Both the position numbers and the translations under genes were made by a program. DNA of 44,532 bases, taken from positions 1-44,532 of the IMG/VR virus record IMGVR_UViG_3300045412_000366, one strand, 5' to 3'. Source of the stretch: a virus. Under the pieces are notes generated by a model that saw only the letters and a program-made list of their open reading frames with translations, was not told the origin of the DNA and did no database searches. Below, piece by piece: positions 24,220-32,851 of the stretch (positions are counted from its first letter, which is position 1; every line of letters begins with the position of its first letter).

Positions 24220-26586
24220 TTAAACTTTGCCGACGACTTCTTCAAAGCTGATACCAGATCTGGTAGCAACAAAGGTTAAGCCAATGAAATTAATACTACG
24301 AGCTGGTTTCACATAAATATCAGCTCTGAATTCATTTGCATCAATAATAGCCGGAGTGTTATTGCTTTCATCACAAATAAGTCTATAATCAATAATACCT
24401 CTCTTAGCAACTACGTCACGAAGATATGGTTCAACAATATTTACAAAATTAGATCTTGTAATTGCATCATTAAACTCAAACAATTGAGTTCTTGCTGCAA
24501 CTTCAATTGCACCTTCAATTGTAAGGAACAACATTCTAATATTAATTCTATCAAAAGCTGAAGCATATGATAGCCCAGTTTTATCACCAAAAAGAATAAT
24601 TCCAGCACCAGGAGAATAAATTACGGGATTAACTCTACTAGAATAAAGTTGATCTCTTTGAGTTTGTGATGGATTATATGCAAGTTTTACTGCATTGTTA
24701 ATAACACCTCTTTTAGCTCCAGCTGGAGAGAACCAAGGGAAATCTCTATATGCAGTTCTAGCTAAACAGCCAGCAACATCAGCATTTAAAGGAACATAAA
24801 CAAACTGACTATTAAATCTGTCATAAGTATACTTATACCCACTATCAAAAATTGCATAAGATGATGAAGTTATTGGCGAATAGAAGTTAAGAACATTTGT
24901 AGTTTGAGTTGCACTATTTGTAATATTTAAAATTGAAGCTTTATCAGGAGAAATTGTAGCAACACAATCTTTTCTAAGATCTGCAATAGAAATTAGTTTA
25001 TTTGCCTTTGCCTGAGTTGTAACTTTATCAGTAATATCTGGACCCATAATTAAATAATTTACAGAGTATTCTCTGATATTTTCAAATAAACTGTAGGAAG
25101 AAATTAAATCACTTAAAGTGGTAGAATACTGTGGATTTGTGTATGCAGATGCAATTCCAGAAGTTCCATAAGAATTTCCGCCCAAGAGATTATAAGTTAC
25201 TGAACCGGTTGCATTAAAAGTTACTCCTTGAGCTTTTTGTCCCCAAACTCCACCACTAGTTCCAGCAAATCCAGTTGCTGATCCAATTGGTGCAGCTCCT
25301 GCATAAACATATGATGAATTTTGAGCAACATAAGTTTTATAGTAATTATTTACTGCAACTGATGAAACTGAATCAGAAGCTTTTGATAATCCAATATGCT
25401 TCTCTAAAATATTTCCAGAAATTCCAGTAACTGAACCACTATCGTCTACAACCACAAGATGCATTTCATCATTTTTACAATTTCTTGTAGATGCATATGC
25501 AGTTGTTCCTGGTTTTGGAGCAATTTGAGACCAATAAACAGTTGAATTGGTTAATTTCAAAGTTTGATTAGAATACCAATCCGTGATTGTGGCAGTAGTA
25601 GTGCCAGTAGATCCGATTCCAATAAATGATCCAGTAGGAGTGAATTGGTAAGTTCCTGGAGAATATGAAACTGGAAATTCTCCTACAGTTGAATCTACAA
25701 CACCTACAATCTTTACATCAACTGATGCACTTCCGACACCTGTTACAATTCCTTTCAAATAACCACTTACAACTGATACAGTTCCAACTCCACTGACACT
25801 AGAGCTAAAAAATTGTGTTACAGCAGCTCCGACAGAAACTTCAGAATACGTTTGAACTGTTGAAGTTCCTCTACTGAAAGTTAAAGTTGTAGTAGCAACT
25901 CCCACCGAAGATGAAGGAAGTGAAAGATATACAGTTCCTACTCCAATGGAAAGAATTGTAGTTCCTGAAGTGATAAAAGTTCCGTTAACTGAATCTCCAA
26001 TCAAAAGATTTGAAGTATCAACGCCGACACTTACATCAAAAGCTTCACTAAAAGTTCCCGCAGTCGTAGCAATACCAGTAACTACTGTTGTTAATGAAGT
26101 TGAAACTCCGGTTACAACTCCAGAAAGTGTTTGATCCGCAAGAGCATCAATTAAACAGACCTTTAAATTATTTGCCCAAGTTCCAGGTTCTCTAGCTGCC
26201 CATCCCCAACTGGATGCACTAGTATGATTGGTATTGTAATCTTCGTAATTTTTAATTTTAACTGTAGTTGAACCAATACCCGCATTAGTAGGAGCATTAG
26301 CATTATTTAAATTTGTACCATCACATCTTACAAGTTGAAGTACTCCCCCATAAGAAAGATAACTAGAAGCCGAATACCAATACTCATATTGTGCATCATT
26401 TACTTGGGGTTTCCCAAAATTATCAATTAATTCTTTTTCGTTAGATATTAAAATTGGATATTCTACTGGACCTCTTTCAAATGGCCCTGCAAAGGCTCCC
26501 GTTAAAGGAGTTGCAGCATTAGTTCTTCCAGTAGTGAGATCAACCTCTCTTGTTTTTACCCCAGGTGAAATTAAACCTAAAGCCAT
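24220..26586 (-). CDS. 18: Tail sheath protein gp18
   Basis: A 788-aa contractile sheath protein (T4 gp18 is 659 aa). The N-terminus (MALGLISPGVKTREVDLTTG, then GAFAGPFERGPVEYPILISN) and the C-terminus (GLTFVATRSGISFEEVVGKV) are typical. Around residues 153-335 there is a G/T/S/V-rich beta segment, which accounts for the extra length and lies where T4 sheaths carry surface domains. An exact TATAAATA late promoter (26624-26631) and GAGGAA ribosome site precede it. Confidence 0.97.
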   Translation of the reverse strand: MALGLISPGVKTREVDLTTGRTNAATPLTGAFAGPFERGPVEYPILISNEKELIDNFGKPQVNDAQYEYWYSASSYLSYGGVLQLVRCDGTNLNNANAPTNAGIGSTTVKIKNYEDYNTNHTSASSWGWAAREPGTWANNLKVCLIDALADQTLSGVVTGVSTSLTTVVTGIATTAGTFSEAFDVSVGVDTSNLLIGDSVNGTFITSGTTILSIGVGTVYLSLPSSSVGVATTTLTFSRGTSTVQTYSEVSVGAAVTQFFSSSVSGVGTVSVVSGYLKGIVTGVGSASVDVKIVGVVDSTVGEFPVSYSPGTYQFTPTGSFIGIGSTGTTTATITDWYSNQTLKLTNSTVYWSQIAPKPGTTAYASTRNCKNDEMHLVVVDDSGSVTGISGNILEKHIGLSKASDSVSSVAVNNYYKTYVAQNSSYVYAGAAPIGSATGFAGTSGGVWGQKAQGVTFNATGSVTYNLLGGNSYGTSGIASAYTNPQYSTTLSDLISSYSLFENIREYSVNYLIMGPDITDKVTTQAKANKLISIADLRKDCVATISPDKASILNITNSATQTTNVLNFYSPITSSSYAIFDSGYKYTYDRFNSQFVYVPLNADVAGCLARTAYRDFPWFSPAGAKRGVINNAVKLAYNPSQTQRDQLYSSRVNPVIYSPGAGIILFGDKTGLSYASAFDRINIRMLFLTIEGAIEVAARTQLFEFNDAITRSNFVNIVEPYLRDVVAKRGIIDYRLICDESNNTPAIIDANEFRADIYVKPARSINFIGLTFVATRSGISFEEVVGKV

Positions 26587-26623
26587 TTGAATTCCTCAGT
26601 AATTCTTCATTTGCTCTAACAAA

Positions 26624-26631
26624 TATTTATA
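26624..26631 (-). promoter_or_regulatory. T4-type late promoter for gp18
   Basis: Exact TATAAATA on the minus strand in the gp17/gp18 gap, 38 bases before the gp18 ATG. Confidence 0.82.
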
Positions 26632-26642
26632 AATTAAATCTC

Positions 26643-28337
26643 TCAGCGATATTCCCACATGTAAGATCTATCACCATATTCGTCTAAATTATATTTTTCT
26701 GTCCAAAATTGTTGCTCATCATCCTTCGCAAATATCCAACGATCTCCTTGAACATCTACCACACCCTCTAAATCATCTATACCAGTAGAAACAAATCCAA
26801 ATGGAGCCATATCTGCATCAATTTGATCTTGCTGATCTTCATAAATTCTTTTACGAACATCATCATCAGTCATCTCCTTAAAATATGGCTGAAGAGCCAG
26901 CCAAGAAAAGATAACTAAACACATTGCTAAATCATCATTACAACCTTCTTCTGCTTCAAACGAATGGTTTTTTTGAATGAATGTAGTCAATTCGCTGATA
27001 ACGTCATAGTCCGAAAAAATTAATTTATCATCCTCAATTAAAGTTTTTAAATTTGCACAACCAATTTTTTTAACAGTCCTTGACATCTTAACGCCAAGTT
27101 GTGTTTTATTTCCAGAAAAACCAGAACCAACAAGTTGACCAGCTCTTCCTCTCATAGCACACATTAAAATATTATCATATTCTAAATCATAATGTAGTAT
27201 ATTTGCAATTTGATCTCCAATATCATTAATCTCAACTAAAATAAAAGAATTATTATATGCTGTTGAAATTTGATGAATAATTGCTGGAAAAAGCATAGGT
27301 TTAATTTCATTATTTTTATATTTTCCTACAATTTTATATGGAAAATTAGTTATATCAAAAACAATAAAGGCTGAGTAATCATTTCCAATTCCTCTAGCCA
27401 CATCTACAGTAATAATATAGTTATGATCATCTTTGGGATCTTCGTATACATCCAATCCACGATTAGACTTTATTGGATCATCATAGATTAGTGATTTTAA
27501 TTTTGATGGAGTAATTAATGTATCAACTGATCCTAAAAATTCACATTCAAATTCAACAGCAAATTGTTGAGCTGAAGTATTTGCAATCGTTTGCTCTCTC
27601 CATTCTTGATCTCTTCCGGGAACTTCTGACCAATGAACTTCAGTTGGAACATATTCATTTTTATTTCTTTCAGCATCATGCCAAAGACGATAAAAATGAT
27701 TCATTCCATGAGGAGTTGATACAATAATTACTTTAGTGGACTTTCCAGATGAAATTGTTGGATATACAGAAGAGAAGAATTGATCAGCAATATTATTAGG
27801 GATAAATGCAAACTCATCAAGAAATATAATGTTAAAGGACATTCCTCGGACTGCTGAAGCAGAAGTTGAAGCTGCGATAATTTTAGATCCATTTTCCAAC
27901 TCTAAACTACCTTTGTTCCATGATAAAATACCCTGTTGCATCCATTTGGGTAAATTTTCATATGCAAGTTGCAGTCTAGCTAATAACTCTCTGGCAGTAG
28001 ATGCCTTGTTAGCTAGAATACCTATATTCACATTATCATTAAATACTGCATAATAAAGTAAATATGCAACTACCGTAGTAGATTTGCCTGTTTGACGAGG
28101 CATTTTACAAATATTAAATCTATTATTGTGGAAATTATTAATTAATTTTTCTTGAAAATCATACATTATGAATGGTACTAAACCATGATCAAGTGATACA
28201 ATTTTAATATAATTTTTTGCAAAATATATGGGATCTTTTTTACACTTTACAAACTCTACGATATTATCTTCTGTAAACTCAATCGGAGTGTTTGCTTTTT
28301 TGAGTAGAGGATTGCCCAAATAGACATCACTAGACAT
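26643..28337 (-). CDS. 17: Terminase large subunit gp17
   Basis: A 564-aa DNA-packaging motor (T4 gp17 is 610 aa). The ATPase domain has the Q-like YDFQEKLI, Walker A CKMPRQTGKSTT (about residues 78-89) and Walker B NIIFLDEFAF (about 168). The RNase H-like nuclease domain shows TVDVARGIGNDYSAF, an acidic LVEINDIG and CNDDLAMCLVIF. It pumps DNA through the gp20 portal and cuts concatemers with gp16. GGAG lies upstream. The tail (after about residue 510) is acidic. Confidence 0.97.
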   Translation of the reverse strand: MSSDVYLGNPLLKKANTPIEFTEDNIVEFVKCKKDPIYFAKNYIKIVSLDHGLVPFIMYDFQEKLINNFHNNRFNICKMPRQTGKSTTVVAYLLYYAVFNDNVNIGILANKASTARELLARLQLAYENLPKWMQQGILSWNKGSLELENGSKIIAASTSASAVRGMSFNIIFLDEFAFIPNNIADQFFSSVYPTISSGKSTKVIIVSTPHGMNHFYRLWHDAERNKNEYVPTEVHWSEVPGRDQEWREQTIANTSAQQFAVEFECEFLGSVDTLITPSKLKSLIYDDPIKSNRGLDVYEDPKDDHNYIITVDVARGIGNDYSAFIVFDITNFPYKIVGKYKNNEIKPMLFPAIIHQISTAYNNSFILVEINDIGDQIANILHYDLEYDNILMCAMRGRAGQLVGSGFSGNKTQLGVKMSRTVKKIGCANLKTLIEDDKLIFSDYDVISELTTFIQKNHSFEAEEGCNDDLAMCLVIFSWLALQPYFKEMTDDDVRKRIYEDQQDQIDADMAPFGFVSTGIDDLEGVVDVQGDRWIFAKDDEQQFWTEKYNLDEYGDRSYMWEYR

Positions 28338-28347
28338 AATAATTCTC

Positions 28348-29667
28348 CTACGTCAAATCATAAAAACTTAAAGAACCAATCGCATCTCCACTTCCAGAAA
28401 TTGCTCTGACTGCTAATGTATATGTATCACTCACCTTTGTTTGTGTTCTTCCAAGTTGCAAATCCCAATTATATTCTTGTTCTGCACTTAAAGAAGTAGA
28501 TGCCTTATTTGCAGAAGTCATATATTCTGATCTTACTATTGTTCCTCCACTCATAGAAGTTGCAGTTGTATTTTCTTCTACATTTGCTGAAGAAGAATTA
28601 ACCCAAGTTCCTCCACTAATTGTAGCATTTTTAATCAGTGCAACCTCATAATAAACCGAAGTTGAACTATTTGGAAGTGCGTTAATTTGATTTGGAATTA
28701 TGACTGCATCTTCTCTTCTCGCTTTAAGACGAATGCTCACCAAAGGAATAAAATTTGTAGATGCGACAGACACTAAACTTAGTTGTCTTGCAACATCGGG
28801 TGCAACCTTCTTTTCATAACCACCATTAGATTGGATAGATACACAAATCTGTTTCATTGTGGAAGATGATGTAGTAATTCCAGTATTAAAAATCTCATAA
28901 CGAACTGGAAGAGTTGCAGTAGTCATATAAGTGCTATCAATCACATTTGAGTGATTAAATATGTGTAGAATATGGAAAATACCATTTTCATTCACAACAC
29001 CACAACGAACTGCACCAACACCCAACCATTCATATTCAGTAAATAAAATTTGTGCCTTTGTTAAATTTAATGCAATACCACTTGGATTGCTTGTACTAAA
29101 TCCAGTCCCATCAAAAGTATCTCTATTCCATTGAGATTGTGGAACTCGGATTTCTGTACTAATTCCAGACCTTTCAGTTCTCATTACCCAGTATGCTGTG
29201 GTAACTCCAGCAGCACCCGTTTCTTGTTCTAGAAATACACCATTTGTTGATGATGCATAACCAACTCTTTGTGTAAGATTTGATTTTGGTGGTGCCATTA
29301 CAAATGTCTGTAGAACTTGTAAAGACTTTCCTGGTTGATATGAAAATACTCTTTTACTTTCTCTTATGAGAGAACATCCTGCAGTAGTTCCAATTCCTAA
29401 TGTTGTAGTACTCTGATGAGTTAAGATTCCAACAGTTGAACCTGCACCAAGAACCACATCATCAAAATCTCCGCATTGAGAATAACGATGGGTAGAATCA
29501 AAAAGTGTAAATGGTTGGGAAATTTTTAGACGACCAAAAAGGTCTCCAGAAAATCCTTGACCTAAATCATCATAAATCTCACCGTACCTATTGGAACGCA
29601 TATAAACTTCAAAAAGTGTTTTTTCTTGATCTAGATAATCTTGTTTATTCTTGTTCCACTGAGCCAT
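28348..29667 (-). CDS. Marine T4-like virion structural protein (439 aa)
   Basis: A protein found next to gp17 in marine T4-like phages; function not established. The N-terminus is helical and polar (MAQWNKNKQDYLDQEKTLFE), then GQGFSGDLFGRLKISQPFTL, followed by beta-rich sequence with FVMAPPKSNLTQRVGY, WNRDTFDGTGFS and many S/T residues to the end. The composition and late-region location suggest a surface or tail component. A GGAG ribosome-type site precedes the start. It is followed by gp17 after ten bases. Confidence 0.8.
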   Translation of the reverse strand: MAQWNKNKQDYLDQEKTLFEVYMRSNRYGEIYDDLGQGFSGDLFGRLKISQPFTLFDSTHRYSQCGDFDDVVLGAGSTVGILTHQSTTTLGIGTTAGCSLIRESKRVFSYQPGKSLQVLQTFVMAPPKSNLTQRVGYASSTNGVFLEQETGAAGVTTAYWVMRTERSGISTEIRVPQSQWNRDTFDGTGFSTSNPSGIALNLTKAQILFTEYEWLGVGAVRCGVVNENGIFHILHIFNHSNVIDSTYMTTATLPVRYEIFNTGITTSSSTMKQICVSIQSNGGYEKKVAPDVARQLSLVSVASTNFIPLVSIRLKARREDAVIIPNQINALPNSSTSVYYEVALIKNATISGGTWVNSSSANVEENTTATSMSGGTIVRSEYMTSANKASTSLSAEQEYNWDLQLGRTQTKVSDTYTLAVRAISGSGDAIGSLSFYDLT

Positions 29668-29691
29668 GAATCAGTCGCTCCAGGTTAAACT

Positions 29692-31557
29692 TTAGTTACA
29701 ATTCCAACGACGTAGTGCTTTATTTATCCTGCTATTTGGGTCTCTAGCAGTTTCAGCAGAAGTTAATCTTTTCTTCATTCCCGACATACGAGAACAGAAA
29801 GATTTTCTTCTATTTGATGATTTACTTCCTGGCTTGAGTTTGGATGGCTTGGTTGTAACTGCCTTTTGAAGCTTTGACCCAGGATGTTCTTTTCGGTAAG
29901 AACTAATTCCTTCGTCATTAAGACCACCTTTTGGATTTTTACCAGCCTTTCTTTGCCAAGCAGGAGATTTTGCTTCTCCTATCACACCAATATTTATCAA
30001 ATAGTTTTTTGATCTTTTCCTCATTTCATCTTCAACTTCCACACATCTTGCTGCAATCGCATGATCTACCGATTCTCTTGCAAGCAAATAACCGCTGTCT
30101 ACGGCCTTCACAGAGGGATAATACGCATAAACGATAGCTCCAGGGTAAATCTTATTTACGGCATCTTGTACGTCCTCCTGGGTGGGTCTCTGTTGGCTTG
30201 GGAAGTATATTTTCAAGTTGTATGTTTTAGCCTGAAAATTTAATACGATATTATAAAGCTGTCCTACAGTTTGAATTCTTTTTACAGCTTCATATACTAA
30301 AGATCCATCAATGCTTTCTTTAACTTCTTCACCCTTTCCTGCCATATAATTTGCAGCAGTATCCAAATAATCTGCAGCAAGAGTTATTTTTGATTGAACC
30401 CAAGCAGGTACTTGCATTTCATCATCTTGTATATTTGAACGAAGCATTTTAATAAATCTATTAATTTGTTCAAGTTGATTTTTAATCATACCTCCTTCAT
30501 CATCAAGCTCCTTTCCCATTGCAATTGCAATATGACTTTCTTTTACTGGAACACAATTTGGAACCATTTTCTTACCCCTTTTCTTCATACCTTTCTCGGT
30601 ATACCCATCCCAACATGCTTCACTAACTTTAGATTTTGGTTTAATTCCTTTCTTTTTCATAAAAATTGCAATCGCTGCTTGTTGAGCAGGATTTACTGCT
30701 TCACTTTTATTTCCCCAATTACTAGCACCAACTTGGCGACATTTGACAAGTGCTCCAGAAGCATATGCACTTGGCCAAACTGAATATCTAGATTTTACTT
30801 TAGTATAACAAGCATCTTTTTTTCCACTACCTTTTCCCGGTTTATCTTTTACTTCTTGTAAATCCATTTCTTCTGTCCTAACATTAGTTGGTTTTGCTGC
30901 ACCAGTTTTTTCTGGTTGATTTGGATCTTGTCTATTTTTTCTAAGTCTTGCTGATTCTTCTTCTTCTGGTGACAAATTTGCTGCCATTTTTGAACTTCCA
31001 CACTTTGGAGTAGAAGTTTGTCCTGGCTGCCGAGCACAAGGTTTTCCTGCAAACTTTCCACCCAATTGAACCCAACCTTTTTTTCCAGTGGATGATTTTG
31101 ATTTTTCAAACCAATCATGAAGTCCTTGGTCTCCAGATGTAGTTTCTTCTTTCAACTTTAGGGGAAATGAAAATAAATCCCAATATCTTGCTCCATATTT
31201 ACATTCATGTCTCAATTCTTCCTTTTTGCATTTTGGGCAATATCTTTTTTCATATTTAATATGCATAGGAACATCCATATCAAATTCATTTTTCTCCTTT
31301 ACATCTTTAAATTTTTTATGATGCTTTTTAGCATCTGCCTCCATTTTTTTCAAACGAGTATAATAATCTGGAATTTCGTCAAGATGTTGAAGAGCAATTT
31401 CCCTGGCAAGTTCACGATTTTTTGTATGCTCGTGCTCAATCGGTTCTCCAATTTGAAGCTGTTTTTTAATAAAAGAAACATCTAAGCGATGCTTTTTAGC
31501 AATCTGTTCTGGAGTTTTGAATGACTTAAGTTGTTCAATTAAATTAGACCAGTTCAT
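29692..31557 (-). CDS. Mosaic basic protein with several marine-phage domains (621 aa)
   Basis: Built from separate modules. Residues 1-80 (TPEQIAKKHRLDVSFIKKQL, EHTKNRELAREIALQHL, IPDYYTRLKK) resemble DUF5661. Near 110 there is a CPKCKKEELRHEC zinc-ribbon-like segment. Next come a GWVQLGGKFAGKPCARQPGQ segment, then KKDACYTKVKSRYSVWPSAY (DUF5872-like), an EACWDGYTEKGMKKRGKKMV segment, and a helical middle. A basic C-terminal domain from residue 531 (SPAWQRKAGKNPKGGLN...) resembles DUF6321 and ends RRWNCN. The DUF names are from memory. VIGE|A at 525-529 fits the prohead protease rule. It lies between gp16 and gp17 in the late region; an internal head protein that binds DNA is possible but unproven. 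Confidence 0.82.
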   Translation of the reverse strand: MNWSNLIEQLKSFKTPEQIAKKHRLDVSFIKKQLQIGEPIEHEHTKNRELAREIALQHLDEIPDYYTRLKKMEADAKKHHKKFKDVKEKNEFDMDVPMHIKYEKRYCPKCKKEELRHECKYGARYWDLFSFPLKLKEETTSGDQGLHDWFEKSKSSTGKKGWVQLGGKFAGKPCARQPGQTSTPKCGSSKMAANLSPEEEESARLRKNRQDPNQPEKTGAAKPTNVRTEEMDLQEVKDKPGKGSGKKDACYTKVKSRYSVWPSAYASGALVKCRQVGASNWGNKSEAVNPAQQAAIAIFMKKKGIKPKSKVSEACWDGYTEKGMKKRGKKMVPNCVPVKESHIAIAMGKELDDEGGMIKNQLEQINRFIKMLRSNIQDDEMQVPAWVQSKITLAADYLDTAANYMAGKGEEVKESIDGSLVYEAVKRIQTVGQLYNIVLNFQAKTYNLKIYFPSQQRPTQEDVQDAVNKIYPGAIVYAYYPSVKAVDSGYLLARESVDHAIAARCVEVEDEMRKRSKNYLINIGVIGEAKSPAWQRKAGKNPKGGLNDEGISSYRKEHPGSKLQKAVTTKPSKLKPGSKSSNRRKSFCSRMSGMKKRLTSAETARDPNSRINKALRRWNCN

Positions 31558-31562
31558 TGATC

Positions 31563-31991
31563 TTATTTTTCCTCTTTAATATTTAGAACACCTTGCTTTA
31601 AGAATTTTGAAAGTTCGGCAGTTGAACCCACAAATAATGCATTTGTAACATTTTTTGGACCATGATATTTATCATCAAGATCTTTCATTTTCTTTTGAAG
31701 ATCAATTAATTTATCAGTAATATCTGCTACATTTTTTATAAGTTGTCCAGCAACTTCATAAGCCCTTGGATGTTCTGTATCCGTTGCTACAGTTAAAATT
31801 CCGTTAACAGCTTCTTGACCCTTTTCAATCAATGAATATAATTGAGATCTTGTATATTCATAATCCCTAGTTGGATCTTGTCCACTTGAGGTTTCAGTTT
31901 CAACTTCTTTAGTTTCAGTGGGTATAATTTTAGTAGATACAACATTTGTATCTATGTTAAGTATTTCACTTATTTTATTAAAAGCCGTCAT
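31563..31991 (-). CDS. 16: Terminase small subunit gp16
   Basis: A 142-aa helical protein (T4 gp16 is 164 aa). The central coiled-coil region is typical: DYEYTRSQLYSLIEKGQEAV, then HPRAYEVAGQLIKNVADITD and KLIDLQKKMKDLD. gp16 forms rings that recognise viral DNA and regulate gp17. It lies eight bases after gp15. Unlike in T4, two other genes (621 and 439 aa) separate it from gp17, as in marine relatives. Confidence 0.93.
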   Translation of the reverse strand: MTAFNKISEILNIDTNVVSTKIIPTETKEVETETSSGQDPTRDYEYTRSQLYSLIEKGQEAVNGILTVATDTEHPRAYEVAGQLIKNVADITDKLIDLQKKMKDLDDKYHGPKNVTNALFVGSTAELSKFLKQGVLNIKEEK

Positions 31992-31999
31992 TTTACATC

Positions 32000-32851
32000 C
32001 TAGATATCTAAATCTGTCTGTTGAGATGGGCTATATGTTTTATAATCTTGGAAAAATGATGTTGTCTCATTAAAACCAAAATCGTCTCCGGGTGGAATCA
32101 AAGCATCATCAGCAGAATTAATAACATTATCATTATTATAATCTTGAAGAGCTTTTGGAGTTGCAACATATCGCAACACTCTCTTAGAATTAATAATGTC
32201 AGTTCCATCATGAAAATCAACCTGAACTTTTTTGATCAGTTTATCTGTACTATCAACAACAGGGCCAAACAGATTAGTTTTTGCAGTAAACCCTAAAGTA
32301 TATATTAAGACTCTAACTTCATCAAAATTTCCTTCATAATTGTCACTGGTCTGTTGAATAGAATTGAGAATAATTGGAGTATCTTTTTTTTCTCCAATAG
32401 ATTCAACTAAATCAATTGTAATTGTAAAAGCTGGTTGAAAATATGGTAAAATTTGTTCAATTATTTCAAGTATATCTTCATTTAATTTTGCCATAATATT
32501 TAATTGAAATTTTAAATTATATGGGACAGGCATATAAACTTTATTCAATCTATTAGTAGAACTTACGGCAACGAAAGATTGTGTAATGGAAGATTTTCTT
32601 GATGGATCATATTCCAATCCCGTCATTTCAAATGACATTCTAGGTAAAGTTAATGTTCCTTTCTTACTTAAATCTGGCTGTTGTAAAATTCTTGCAAGAT
32701 ATTTTTGAATTGGACCATAGGCCAAAGGAACTTTCATGATTGAAATATCGCCATCTACATTGGAATGATGAATTTCAATATTATTGAACAATGTTCCAAA
32801 GGCAATAATATTTTTTCTAATTATTTGATGGTAAAAATAAGTTCCTAACAT
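32000..32851 (-). CDS. 15: Tail sheath terminator gp15
   Basis: A 283-aa homologue of T4 gp15 (272 aa). It begins MLGTYFYHQIIRKNIIAFGT like the T4 protein and contains LPRMSFEMTGLEYDPSRK, MPVPYNLKFQLNIMAKLNED and the highly conserved EIIEQILPYFQPAFTITID. It caps the finished tail and binds gp3 and the neck. Its start overlaps the gp14 stop as TAATG. Confidence 0.95.
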   Translation of the reverse strand: MLGTYFYHQIIRKNIIAFGTLFNNIEIHHSNVDGDISIMKVPLAYGPIQKYLARILQQPDLSKKGTLTLPRMSFEMTGLEYDPSRKSSITQSFVAVSSTNRLNKVYMPVPYNLKFQLNIMAKLNEDILEIIEQILPYFQPAFTITIDLVESIGEKKDTPIILNSIQQTSDNYEGNFDEVRVLIYTLGFTAKTNLFGPVVDSTDKLIKKVQVDFHDGTDIINSKRVLRYVATPKALQDYNNDNVINSADDALIPPGDDFGFNETTSFFQDYKTYSPSQQTDLDI

